This document shows, in pieces, positions 9,998 through 18,883 of a stretch of DNA of 40,623 nt. Origin of the DNA: Bacillus sp. T3 (GTDB taxonomy: Bacteria > Bacillota > Bacilli > Bacillales > Cytobacillaceae). Location of the stretch: the NCBI RefSeq assembly GCF_033449965.1, contig NZ_CP137761.1:4560001-4600623 (forward strand). Reading direction: 5' to 3'. The position numbers and the translations under genes are program-made. Below the pieces are notes generated by a model. That model ran no database searches. It saw only the letters and a program-made list of their open reading frames with translations, and was not told the origin of the DNA. Each line of letters starts with the position of its first letter. Position 1 is the stretch's first letter.

Positions 9998-10732
9998 ATG
10001 TTCTCGCGAACGGAAAGCTTTCAACAATTTATCCGTTATTACCCTATTGTCTCTGCTATTATACTCATACATGTTTTATTATATCTAGTTACCCTCATCC
10101 CATTTTTTCCATCCCGTTCCATTTTCGAAACGTTAGCAGGCGTCAATTTATTTGTTGCCGAAGGAGAAATATGGCGATTGGTTACACCCATTTTTTTGCA
10201 TAGCGGCTTTGCTCATATGCTTTTTAATAGTTTTTCGCTTGTATTATTTGGACCAGCATTAGAGAGATTGCTCGGTAAAACAAAGTTTATTCTGCTATAT
10301 CTTAGTGGTGGAACCTTAGCAAATGTTGCTACATTCTTATTCTATCCATTGACCTACTCACATGTTGGCTCGAGTGGTGCGATTTTTTCATTATTTGGCT
10401 TCTATATTGCCATTATCATCTTTAAAAGGCAGCTTTTATCCCAACAAAATTCGCAAATCATTTTATCGATTACAGCGATTAGTTTGATCATGACTTTCCT
10501 TCAACCAAACATCAATATTGTCGCCCATCTATTTGGATTATTATCGGGTTTCGTAATCGGAGGCATTGTTTATTATGATCGTAGTGTCTCCATTAAGCGG
10601 GGAAGAATCGGGAATTACACGATTCCAAAATCTTATCTTTCCCGTTTCAACCTTCGCTCTGTTTCACCATTGAAGCTCATCATATGGGGCATCATTGCTG
10701 CGCTTGCATTCCTAGGTCTGTTAACAAGATAA
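9998..10732 (+). CDS. ydcA: Rhomboid-family intramembrane serine protease (YdcA type)
   Basis: The 244-residue protein has about six membrane helices. The catalytic serine is in GSSGAIF (residue about 128) and the catalytic histidine in NIVAHLFGLLSGF (about 178). The family loop motif EIWRLVTPIFLHSGFAHMLFN, split by the first helices, is present at residues about 56-76. AAAGGAGG lies seven bases before the ATG. Rhomboids cut transmembrane substrates within the bilayer; the substrate here is unknown. The gene sits divergently beside acpS, as in B. subtilis. It ends at a strong bidirectional terminator shared with cshA. Confidence 0.92.
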   Translation: MFSRTESFQQFIRYYPIVSAIILIHVLLYLVTLIPFFPSRSIFETLAGVNLFVAEGEIWRLVTPIFLHSGFAHMLFNSFSLVLFGPALERLLGKTKFILLYLSGGTLANVATFLFYPLTYSHVGSSGAIFSLFGFYIAIIIFKRQLLSQQNSQIILSITAISLIMTFLQPNINIVAHLFGLLSGFVIGGIVYYDRSVSIKRGRIGNYTIPKSYLSRFNLRSVSPLKLIIWGIIAALAFLGLLTR

Positions 10733-10736
10733 TAAC

Positions 10737-10771
10737 GAAAAAGGCTGTTGAGCATCTCAACAGCCTTTTTC
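10737..10771. terminator. Bidirectional terminator between the rhomboid gene and cshA
   Basis: A perfect stem AAAGGCTGTTGAG/CTCAACAGCCTTT with a three-base loop is flanked by A and T runs, so it works for both convergent genes. Confidence 0.92.
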
Positions 10772-10792
10772 ATTCGAGTATTTGTTTATAGA

Positions 10793-12257
10793 TTAGCGAA
10801 ACGTCTTTGATGGCTTTGAATCTCTGTGGTGGCTGCGCTTAGCACCTGTTCGATGATTCGTCGCCCCTTTTTTACGGTTGTAATCATTTCCACCACGACG
10901 CTGGTCGCGATCAAACTGTTTTCTCTCGCGCTTTTGTGGAAGCGGAGATTCTTCGGTCAATCTAACTGGAGTCGTATCCGGCTCTTTTGTTAACATTTTT
11001 AACACAGCCGCAACAACAGTACTAGCATCCTGTTGATCTAATAGCTCATCAGCTGCTTGCTTGTAATATTGTAAATTATTCGCTTCAATGGTTTGCAGGA
11101 TTTTTTCAACCACTGCTTTTTGTTGACCTTCAAGCGCTTGGTCCAAGGTTGGTGGAACCAATTTTTCCATTTTCCGCTTGGTCGTTCTTTCAACAACACC
11201 CAGATAGGATTTTTCACGATGAGTTACGAAGGTCAATGCCATCCCCGTCTTTCCAGCACGTCCAGGTACGACCGATGCGGTGGACATAGCTTTCTGGATC
11301 TTGAGGAATATCAAAGTTATACACATGAGTTACACCTGAAATATCAAGACCACGAGCTGCAACGTCTGTCGCAACAAGCACGTCAATGTTGCCTTCTTTA
11401 AATTTCTTTAATACGGAAAGGCGTTTGGCCTGACTTAAATCACCGTGTATCCCTTCAGCCATGTATCCTCTTAGATTAAGGGCTTCCGACAATTCATCAA
11501 CGCGACGCTTTGTTCTGCCAAATACGATGGCAAGCTCTGGTGATTGAATATCTAGTAATCTTGTCAGTACATCAAACTTATTGCGCTCTTGTACCTCGAC
11601 ATAAAATTGTTCAATAGACGAAACGGTTACTTCCTTTGTCTTTACCCGAACTATTTGTGGGTCTTTCATGAATGTTTCTGCAATCTTTTGGATAGGTGCT
11701 GGCATGGTTGCCGAGAATAACAGCGTTTGACGCTCTGTTGGAATTTGCGCTAAAATGGCTTCAATATCTTCGATAAAGCCCATATTAAGCATTTCATCCG
11801 CTTCATCTAGGATTGCTGTATGTACGTTGTCAAGGCGCAGTGTTTTCCGATTAATATGGTCTATTAGACGACCTGGTGTTCCCACAATAATATGAGGATT
11901 TTTTTTCAATGCACGAATCTGGCGATTAATATCCTGACCACCATAAATAGGAAGAACTCGTACTCTTTTTCCATAGCCAATCTTATATAATTCTTCCGAT
12001 ACCTGAATAGCAAGCTCACGTGTTGGTGCAACTACGATTCCTTGAATCGCGTCCATATCCTTATCTACCTTTTCGATAAGGGGAATACCAAATGCAGCTG
12101 TTTTCCCTGTACCTGTTTGCGCTTGACCGATTAAGTCTTTGTTTTCCAAACTCAATGGAATTGTTTGTGCTTGAATCGGTGTCGCTTCCTCAAAACCCAT
12201 TTTCTTTATCGATTTCATCATTGCCGGGCTAAGGCCCAAATCTTGAAACATCGTCAA
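10793..12257 (-). CDS. cshA: DEAD-box RNA helicase CshA (single-base frameshift in this sequence)
   Basis: After correcting one extra base at 11262-11267 the protein has about 487 residues. Motifs in order: Q motif MGFEEATPIQAQTIPL, Walker A AQTGTGKT, PTRELAIQ, GTPGR, DEAD, SAT, ARGLD and the final HRIGRTGRAGKTG, which is interrupted by the frameshift. The basic C-terminal tail (RKKGATNHRTGAKRSHHR) binds RNA. CshA works in the RNA degradosome and ribosome biogenesis and is a cold-shock helicase. TTG 12255-12257 is chosen because homologues start MTxTFQD-like and AAAGGAG precedes it. The extra base lies in ACCTGG, as in five other sites here, so I take it as a sequence error. Confidence 0.93.
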
Positions 12258-12352
12258 TTTTTTCAATCTCCTTTTATTACATTAAACAAGTATAGTTTTT
12301 ATCTTTTTTACGTTATGTAAAAAGCTAATTTATGAAGGGTTGTGTTTTTCTC

Positions 12353-12383
12353 AAAAAAGACATTCTCCGATTGGATCATGTCT
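12353..12383 (-). terminator. Weak terminator-like hairpin in the cshA leader
   Basis: On the minus strand AGACAT and ATGTCT pair around a 14-base loop and are followed by TTTTTT. It lies in the 334-base stretch 12258-12591 between the hydrolase and cshA, which otherwise holds no gene that I can support. It could end the hydrolase transcript or act as a leader element for the cold-inducible cshA. Confidence 0.35.
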
Positions 12384-12591
12384 GGTTGTTAGCACTGTTT
12401 GCCCTTGTACTTTGATGTAATCTTATCACTTTAACGTACTAAATGCAATTAATTGGATTGGCAACCAAATGGGTTTTTTCATGATTATTACAGAAGAAAC
12501 GCGACTGATTTCGCAATAAATGACGTTCAGACAGCCGTTCTTGCCAATATTTATCTTAATCATCGGAAAATTTTTAATTTTTCCATAAAAC

Positions 12592-13279
12592 CTATTTCTG
12601 CAAAAAATGAAAGACTTCATTAAATAATTTTTCTCGTTCTACACTATGACAAATTAGATGTTTTGAATTTTGGTAGTATATCAGCTTTTTTTGTTTGGCA
12701 CCGATCTGTTGATATAGGTAACGTGCGCTTTTTGGTGGGACGATTCCGTCACATTCACCTTGAGCAATAAAGGTAGGCGTAGTAATTTCACCTAGTAATG
12801 GTCTTACCTGTGTGACTAAGGTCCGGAATTGCAGTGTAGCCGTTAATGGAGTTTCTTTTATTTTCCGCTTGTACCCGGATAAACAGTTCATTGCTCGTGA
12901 GCTTCCCTTTTACCGAGTCCTTCATCATTTCGACTATATCTACTGCAAGCTGTTTTGGATTGACATAGAAAGCAGCAGCACTCAATAACACAAGCTTATC
13001 AACATGATAGTGTGCCGCCAAGTAGCTTGCTATTAAACCACCCATGGAAAATCCAATCACATAAATCGTATCACACATCTTCATTAAATTTAGAAAAGCT
13101 TGTTCAGCATGGTTAATCCAATCAAGATAACGGACGCCTTTTAGGGCTAAAGATTCTCCATGCCCAGGAAGGGTTGGTACAACAAAATGCCAATCCGTCT
13201 TCGCTTGTAAATATTGTACAAGTGGGGCCACTTCAAATGGAGCACCTGTAAATCCATGAATACATAAGCATCCGATCAT
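12592..13279 (-). CDS. Alpha/beta hydrolase, carboxylesterase/monoacylglycerol-lipase type (frameshifted)
   Basis: After removing one base near 12873-12878 the protein has about 228 residues. It resembles the Est30 carboxylesterase family. The oxyanion region is CIHGFTGAPFE, the nucleophile elbow GFSMGG (Ser about 83), the acid GECDGIVPP and the histidine in NSKHLI. ATG 13277-13279 follows AAGGTGGTG; an upstream TTG is open but precedes this site. The two halves overlap in different frames; the second resumes at YKRKIKETPL, which aligns with the KFKQTPM segment of Est30. The substrate is unknown. It lies between hemY and cshA with its own terminator-separated unit. Confidence 0.85.
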
Positions 13280-13385
13280 CTGACCACCACCTTTCCATCC
13301 GTTTTTCAAAGTGAATACATTCTATGCTAAAGTAATTTTATCACAACCCAACTCTTTTGGGATTTATTAGGCATTGTATAAAATG

Positions 13386-13437
13386 AAAAAGGATGAGCAT
13401 AAAGGGACACTGGTCCCTTATGCACGATCCTCATCAT
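13386..13437 (-). terminator. Terminator after hemY
   Basis: A long hairpin (GTGCATAAGGGAC pairing with GTCCCTTTATGC, extended by GATGAG/CATC) has a four-base loop and ends on the minus strand in CCTTTTTC. It lies directly after the hemY stop codon. The apical GGGACNNNNGTCCC resembles the palindromic repeat near 8113. Confidence 0.8.
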
Positions 13438-13443
13438 TCTTAC

Positions 13444-14856
13444 CTATTTTGTGATGTACTCTAGCGATTTTTTCATTGCGTTAATGCCTTGAGTAATGCA
13501 ATCTGGAATCCCTACCCCTTCAAATGATCCTCCAGCTAAATATACTCCTGGGAGCTCCTCGTTCAGCGCAGCTTTCACCTGTTCCATTCTCTCTTTATGA
13601 CCCACCGTATATTGCGGCATGGCTTTTTTCCATCTTGTAACCACATGGAACAATGGTTTTTCGGTAATATTCATGGTTTTATTAAGATCGTTAAGGACGA
13701 TTTCAATGATTTCATCATCAGAAAGGTTAACCGCTTCTTGGTCATTTGGTTTCCCAACATAACAGCGCAAGAGAGCCATTCCTTCCGGCGTAGAGCCTGG
13801 CCATTTTTTATGTGTCCACGTACATGCCGTAATACGAAAATCACTGTTGCGCGAAACAACAAAACCGGAGCCATCGATGTCTTGCTTAATTGCTGATTTT
13901 GGGAATGCCATCGCGACATTCGCAACAGATGTAGATGGCATGTCTTTAAAGCAATCCATAAACGAAAACTCTGCAAGCATTTTCTGGGCATGAAAATGGT
14001 CGGTCGCAATAATGACGCTATCAGCCTTTTCACTCGTACCATTGGCAAGGGTTACTTCGTAGCCATCAGATTGTCGTGTCACTTTTGTAACAGCGGTTCC
14101 TTTTAATACGGATTCACCAAGTCTTTTTTCAAGTTGGATAACGATTTCCTCAAGCCCCGTTGTAAGTGAAATAAACATCCCTTTTCTGGCTGGCTGTTTT
14201 TTGGAGGCTGGCTGTTTTGGTGGTTCTGGCATCGTCTTCTTTAAACCAAGGACAAGGCTTCGATGCTCTTGTTCCATTTGATAAAAAGTCGGAAACAGTG
14301 ACATTAAACTAAGCTTGTCGATATCTCCTGCATAAATACCGGCTAAAAGCGGCTCAATTAAATTCTCGACAACTTCATTTCCTAAACGTCTTCTAAAAAA
14401 TTTCCCTAATGATTGGTCTTTTTGCGGCTTCCCCTTTGGCAGCACAAAATCTGCCGCAGCTCGCAGCTTCCCAACTGGAGAAAATAAACCAGATACCGCA
14501 AACGGCGTTACCCTTGTCGGAATCCCCATGAATGAGCCCTCTGGCATTGTATGTAATTTACCTTTAACAAGGATATAAGATTTTCCTGCTGTATTAGAGA
14601 TGACTTTATCTTTAAGTCCAAGTTCTTCAATTAGATTGATTCCACTTGTCTTTCTGGCGATGATGGAATCTGGGCCTTTTTCAATGACGAAGCCATCCTT
14701 CTTAACCGTTTGAATGACACCACCAAGACGAGTGCTTGCTTCAATTAATTTAATTTCAATCGGTAACGATTTTTGTTGAGCTTCTTTTTGTAGGTAATAA
14801 GCAGCAGCTAAACCCGTTATGCCGCCTCCAACAATGATTACTTTCTTTTTATCCAC
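13444..14856 (-). CDS. hemY: Coproporphyrinogen/protoporphyrinogen oxidase HemY (CgoX)
   Basis: The 470-residue FAD enzyme belongs to the oxygen-dependent HemY/HemG family, which in Gram-positive bacteria oxidises coproporphyrinogen III in the coproporphyrin-dependent haem route. The dinucleotide-binding motif is VIIVGGGITGLAAAYYL at residues 6-22; the C-terminal FAD contact is PGVYLAGGSFEGVGIPDCI. GTG is the start, with AGGAG nine bases upstream. A Lys/Pro-rich stretch at about 212-225 (PEPPKQPASKKQPARK) is a mobile insert. The neighbours are murF and a hydrolase rather than hemE and hemH, so this is either a relocated or a second copy. It is flanked by terminators on both sides. Confidence 0.93.
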   Translation of the reverse strand: MDKKKVIIVGGGITGLAAAYYLQKEAQQKSLPIEIKLIEASTRLGGVIQTVKKDGFVIEKGPDSIIARKTSGINLIEELGLKDKVISNTAGKSYILVKGKLHTMPEGSFMGIPTRVTPFAVSGLFSPVGKLRAAADFVLPKGKPQKDQSLGKFFRRRLGNEVVENLIEPLLAGIYAGDIDKLSLMSLFPTFYQMEQEHRSLVLGLKKTMPEPPKQPASKKQPARKGMFISLTTGLEEIVIQLEKRLGESVLKGTAVTKVTRQSDGYEVTLANGTSEKADSVIIATDHFHAQKMLAEFSFMDCFKDMPSTSVANVAMAFPKSAIKQDIDGSGFVVSRNSDFRITACTWTHKKWPGSTPEGMALLRCYVGKPNDQEAVNLSDDEIIEIVLNDLNKTMNITEKPLFHVVTRWKKAMPQYTVGHKERMEQVKAALNEELPGVYLAGGSFEGVGIPDCITQGINAMKKSLEYITK

Positions 14857-14974
14857 CGTTTTTGTCTCCTACCATTCGTTTTTCTATATTTTAACCTATG
14901 TTTGAATGAAAAATATCCTAATAGGCCATTTGTTGAAAAATTGTTTAGTTTTTTACAAATACCATCCTAAATTT

Positions 14975-15007
14975 GTACAAAAAAACACTGGGGTCAGTCC
15001 CCAGTGC
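14975..15007 (-). terminator. Terminator of murF
   Basis: On the minus strand GCACTGGGGACTGACCCCAGTG, written here as arms CACTGGGG and CCCCAGTG, forms a tight hairpin followed by TTTTTTT. It begins next to the murF stop codon. Its sequence belongs to the same palindromic family as the element at 8101-8127. Confidence 0.88.
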
Positions 15008-15008
15008 T

Positions 15009-16378
15009 TTAACGAAGTGCGGTAACGATTTCTTCCATTCTCATTCCCCGAGATGCTTTGACGAGGATAAGTGTTTCGGAATTTGTATGTCTTTTCAATT
15101 CTGTGATCAGGGTACTTTTATCACTAAATGAATATACTCGATCTGCTGGAAGAACAGCCCTTGCTCCCTTAGCAATAAATTGACCTAATTGTCCATAAGT
15201 AAAGACGAAATCTATTTTTTCAGGTTGAACGGACTCTCCAATTTTTTGGTGAAAAGCTTCTTCCTCGGGCCCTAGTTCTAGCATATCTCCAAGGACAAGA
15301 ATTTTTTGCTTATATCCCTCTAGATTCGTGATTAACTCTATCGCCGCATTCATGGAAGTTGGACTTGCATTATAGGCATCATTGATGATTTTTTCACCCT
15401 TTGCTCCTGGGACAAGTTCCATTCTCATATTCGTTAATTTTAAGCTGGCAAAACCTGCATTCATTTTTTCGTATGGTACTCCAAAATGATGGGCAACCAA
15501 CATGGAAGCCAGCGCATTTAAGACATTATGCGTTCCTAATACCGGTAACATAAATGATTCACTATGGCTATTAATCGAAAAAATGCTTCCAGGTTTCTGT
15601 GCCTGTGATATGAACTGGATAAAGGTCATTGTTTTCACCGCGACCAAAGGTTTGAACGTTCCCATCATAGTTCACTAAGCGCTCACGTAGTAGTGGCTCA
15701 TCTCCGAGATAGACGAGTAAGCCGTTTTCTTGTAAACCTGCAATAATTTCAAGCTTAGCCTCAGCAATTCCTTCCCTAGAGCCAAGATCCAGAAGGTGAG
15801 ATTCGCCAATATTGGTGATGATCACAGCATTCGGTCTAGCTAATTCCGTTAAAAATTGAATTTCGCCTCGCGCACTCATCCCCATTTCTAGAATCGCGAT
15901 ATCAGTGTCCTCATCTAGGCCTAGCACTGTCAACGGCAATCCAATATGATTGTTATAATTCCCCTCTGTCTTTTGCACTTTATATACTTGACCTAATAAA
16001 TTAGCGGTCATATCCTTCGTCGTCGTTTTGCCATTACTCCCAGGTAATTCCAATTACATTAAGATCCAATTGATTTCGGTAGTTTCTCGCTAATTCCTGA
16101 AGTGCGACTAACGTATCCTCAACAATCAAAATGGGTAAATCCAAAGGAGGATTCGGCACATCTTTTTGCCACAGAGCAGCTGCTGCACCTTGCTTAAGGG
16201 CCTCCTCTACAAACTTGTGGCCATCAGCTTTTTCTCCTTTAAATGGAATAAATAAATTACCTGAGATAATCTTGCGAGTATCAATACAAACTCCTTTAAT
16301 TTCAAGATCACGAAAAGCAGGAAGATCATTTTCGATCGTAATCATATCCTGTAATTGTGCCAATGTTCTATGAATCAT
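15009..16378 (-). CDS. murF: UDP-N-acetylmuramoyl-tripeptide-D-alanyl-D-alanine ligase (two frameshifts in this sequence)
   Basis: Correcting one extra base at each of 16040-16045 and 15589-15594 gives about 455 residues, close to the 457 of B. subtilis MurF. The enzyme joins D-Ala-D-Ala to the UDP-MurNAc tripeptide. Domains: N-terminal substrate domain (MIHRTLAQLQDMI to GLNVIGIT), central ATP domain with TGSNGKTTTKDM (interrupted by the first frameshift) and EMGMSARGEI, then the C-terminal domain with INDAYNASPTSMNAAI and KASRGMRMEEIV. GGAGG precedes the ATG by 11 bases. It lies directly downstream of ddl, which makes its substrate. The gene is essential, so true inactivation by two frameshifts is implausible. 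Confidence 0.95.
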
Positions 16379-16408
16379 CCGCTACGCTACCTCCTACAAT
16401 AAATGATA

Positions 16409-16430
16409 GACACGGCCAATCAGCCGTGCC
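16409..16430 (-). other. Hairpin between ddl and murF
   Basis: GGCACGGC and GCCGTGTC pair around a short loop in the 62-base ddl-murF gap. No T run follows, so it is more likely an RNA-stability or partial-attenuation element than a full terminator. Confidence 0.45.
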
Positions 16431-16440
16431 ATCAATGATG

Positions 16441-17523
16441 TTACATTGTAAATTTAATTCGTTGCTTTTCTGTGTGTCTCTCTTGAGCCAATTCGACTAA
16501 TTTTTCAATAAGGTGTGGGTAGTCTACACCTGTTTCATTCCATAAAAGCGGGAACATACTTACAGGGGTAAAGCCTGGCATTGTGTTGACTTCATTAATT
16601 AACCAGGTTCCATCTTGAGTCAGGAAAAAGTCAGCACGGACAAGCCCTGAGCAATCAAGTGATTTAAATGATCTTATTGCTAGTTCCTTCATTTCTGTAT
16701 ATTGTGCTTCTGAGATGTCAGCCGGAATAATTAAGCCAGTACTGTTATCCTCATATTTTGCTTCATAGTCATAAAAGGACGCCTTAGGAACAATTTCCCC
16801 AGCAACAGAACAAGCAGGCTCATCATTTCCAAGTACAGCAATTTCAATTTCACGTGCTGTTACTCCCTGTTCTACAATAATTTTTCGGTCAAATTGGAAC
16901 GCATCCTGGAATGCTGTTTCAAGCTCTTCGCGATTCGTACACTTGCTAATTCCAACACTGGAACCAAGATTCGCCGGCTTAACAAAACATGGATAGCCCA
17001 GAGTTTTCTCCACTTTTTTATAAGCCATTTCCTTACTTTCTTCCCATTCCTTGCGAATAAACCAAACATAATCAACTTGCGCTAAACCAGCTTGTGCAAA
17101 GATATTTTTCATAACTACTTTATCCATTCCAGCTGAAGATGCCAGAACCCCATTTCCAACATAAGGTAAGTTGAGTAGTTCAAGTAATCCTTGTACTGTT
17201 CCATCCTCACCGTTTGGTCCGTGCAATAACGGGAAGATTACATCAAGTTGAGCTTTATCACCGTCGATTTCTGCAGTAAATAGATCAGGAGATAATACTC
17301 CTGCACCGTTTTCTACAGTTTGTGAAAATGCCAATTCATCAACGCTTTCAACTGGTGCCAATAGCTGTTGCCCCTTTATCCATTGACCCTGCTCTGTTAT
17401 GTATATAGGAAAAATATCAAATTTTGATAAGTCCAAGGCTTTGATTACGGCCATGGCTGTTCGCATTGATACTTTATGCTCTGCAGATTTACCACCGTAT
17501 AATAATCCCAGTTTTGTTTTCAT
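16441..17523 (-). CDS. ddl: D-alanine-D-alanine ligase
   Basis: The 360-residue ATP-grasp enzyme joins two D-alanines for the peptidoglycan stem. ATG 17521-17523 is preferred to the adjacent GTG because GGAGG is seven bases away. N-terminal KLGLLYGGKSAEHKVSM carries the family GGxSxEHxVS motif; HGPNGEDGTVQG, the ATP-grasp core FVKPANLGSSVGISK, and the C-terminal DFFLTQDG..INEVNTMPGFT (metal and D-Ala site) are present. The EEQG loop Tyr/Phe region reads VDYVWFIR. It is the first gene of the ddl-murF unit, upstream of hemY. Confidence 0.96.
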   Translation of the reverse strand: MKTKLGLLYGGKSAEHKVSMRTAMAVIKALDLSKFDIFPIYITEQGQWIKGQQLLAPVESVDELAFSQTVENGAGVLSPDLFTAEIDGDKAQLDVIFPLLHGPNGEDGTVQGLLELLNLPYVGNGVLASSAGMDKVVMKNIFAQAGLAQVDYVWFIRKEWEESKEMAYKKVEKTLGYPCFVKPANLGSSVGISKCTNREELETAFQDAFQFDRKIIVEQGVTAREIEIAVLGNDEPACSVAGEIVPKASFYDYEAKYEDNSTGLIIPADISEAQYTEMKELAIRSFKSLDCSGLVRADFFLTQDGTWLINEVNTMPGFTPVSMFPLLWNETGVDYPHLIEKLVELAQERHTEKQRIKFTM

Positions 17524-17676
17524 CACTAAACCTCCATTTTTTCAATCACTCCATTTATTTTACCACTTTATAAATAAAGGTGTTTATAGTTTTTCCATTT
17601 CTATAATAGTATGAATCCATTGGCTTGGTTCAAACCTCCCATAAAAAAATAAAAGGCTGATTGTCGTTCTCTCTAT

Positions 17677-17806
17677 GTTGATTTCCGCTCCAGGCACTTC
17701 GCTTTCCGCGGGGCTAGTTGGAAGCCTCCTCGGCGCTTTCGCGCCTGTGGGGTCTCCCATACCAGCTACTCCCGCAGGAGTCTTCGTGCCTTCCACTCCA
17801 ATCAAC
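17677..17806. repeat. 130-base intergenic inverted-repeat element
   Basis: The ends GTTGATT..GGCAC and GTGCC..AATCAAC are inverted repeats. Inside, TTCGCTTTCCGCGGGG faces CCCGCAGGAGTCTTCG, and GGCGCTTTCGCGCC forms the tip. The whole element can fold into one long hairpin and is much richer in GC than its surroundings. I recall similar elements dispersed in intergenic regions of Bacillus genomes. The rest of 17524-17884 holds a short A/T-rich stretch and the terminator at its end, and no gene. Confidence 0.7.
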
Positions 17807-17857
17807 TTGCGAAAAATCAACAATAACCTTTAACATAGCCTTTAATAAAGTTATATA

Positions 17858-17886
17858 TTAAAAAAGCAGCTGCCATGCAACTGCTT
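17858..17886 (-). terminator. Terminator of the 258-aa gene
   Basis: On the minus strand AGCAGTTGC and GCAGCTGCT pair across a short loop and TTTTTTAA follows. It overlaps the stop codon of the gene at 17885-18661. Confidence 0.75.
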
Positions 17887-18661
17887 ATTGGGCAACAAGC
17901 GACCATTCTCGCGTTCTTTTTTCAAACACAAGCTTCGCATCACATTTATCCTGTTTCATCTGGGCAAATTCTTCAAACATATCATCCATATTGTCAAAAT
18001 CACCAATGACCCAAATCGGAATTTCAATCCTAGTTCTGTTCTGATAAGCGTTCCTTAATGAAAAAACAGTCCCTTCCCGCATGAATTTAGTAAGCGATAA
18101 TATGATATCTAAATGCACAGGTGGATAAGATTTTTTCTTGCGAAGCCCCATCAATGTTTTTTCAAGTTTTAATTCACCCATCTTAAGGGCAATGACCTCA
18201 CCGAGCATCCGATAAAAATCATTCATATGACGAAAATAGGTTTTCGTAAACCAGCCATCATCACGAGACAAGTACACATAACGATTTCCCAGTTTATTAT
18301 AGAAAGGCATCTTTAAATGCTGTTTTAAATGTCCTAAATATAGTAATTCGGCAATTTCGACCCCTGACAATTCATCTAGTCCATCTTTTTCTTCAAAATC
18401 AATCCAACAAAAATCCCCATACCCATAAATGTTTTCCTGAGCAAGTTTTTGAACCTTTTCTTTTGTTACAAAATCAAACGAAGTATGACGATTATAATCC
18501 CCATCATCATACCGATGCTTTAATAACAAAAGATGATTAAGCGAACGCGGCAAAGAATGGGCAAACTCAGCAAATTCAACTCCATAGGAAATGACATATT
18601 GACCATTTTCATTCAAATGAACATAAACTAAATCGAGCATTTCTTGATGATTTCTCTTCAA
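17885..18661 (-). CDS. Protein of unknown function, 258 aa
   Basis: I do not recognise this protein. It is soluble, with no signal peptide or membrane helix, mildly acidic in the middle and rich in aromatics (YGYGDFCWIDFEEKDG, residues about 98-113; YVYLSRDDGWFTKTYFRHMNDFY near 148-170). It has no clear catalytic motif. The start is TTG preceded by AGGGGGAG at a good distance; the Bacillus-like codon usage and own terminator support a real gene. It lies alone between ddl and the divergent mgtE. A terminator-like hairpin at 18697-18726 sits in its leader. I expect orthologues in other Bacillaceae, but that is inference. Confidence 0.75.
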   Translation of the reverse strand: MKRNHQEMLDLVYVHLNENGQYVISYGVEFAEFAHSLPRSLNHLLLLKHRYDDGDYNRHTSFDFVTKEKVQKLAQENIYGYGDFCWIDFEEKDGLDELSGVEIAELLYLGHLKQHLKMPFYNKLGNRYVYLSRDDGWFTKTYFRHMNDFYRMLGEVIALKMGELKLEKTLMGLRKKKSYPPVHLDIILSLTKFMREGTVFSLRNAYQNRTRIEIPIWVIGDFDNMDDMFEEFAQMKQDKCDAKLVFEKRTREWSLVAQ

Positions 18662-18693
18662 TGTTCTCCCCCTAACCGTAGCTCGTTCACTTT

Positions 18694-18726
18694 TAAAAGA
18701 AAAGACAGTCCGTAATGTAACTGTCT
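18694..18726 (-). terminator. Terminator-like hairpin upstream of the 258-aa gene
   Basis: On the minus strand AGACAGT and ACTGTCT pair around a ten-base loop followed by TTTTCTTTT. It lies 40 bases before the start of the minus-strand gene and downstream of any promoter in the 18730-18880 gap. It might attenuate that gene or stop transcription coming from the mgtE side. On the plus strand it has no T run. No M-box magnesium riboswitch is visible before mgtE. Confidence 0.5.
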
Positions 18727-18883
18727 AAATCCCTCGAACAATATTATCTTTATATATTTTAGCAAAAACAGTGAAAAATATCTTATATTGATGATAAAAT
18801 CTTCATTTAAATTTGTTCCTTTCTTATTATTATTTTTTTATAATAAGCACAGCAAGCACCAACGCGGAAGGAGTGGGCACAAC

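Noticed and set aside
12426..12620. 64-codon frame upstream of cshA
   Set aside because: It overlaps the end of the hydrolase in another frame, has no binding site and is not conserved by any feature I can see.
15571..16053. Separate small genes or programmed frameshifting in murF
   Set aside because: There is no slippery heptamer or downstream pseudoknot, the pieces join to one full MurF, and the same ACC-N-GG pattern occurs in five other genes.
18730..18883. Magnesium M-box riboswitch before mgtE
   Set aside because: None of the conserved M-box segments can be found in the 150 bases upstream.
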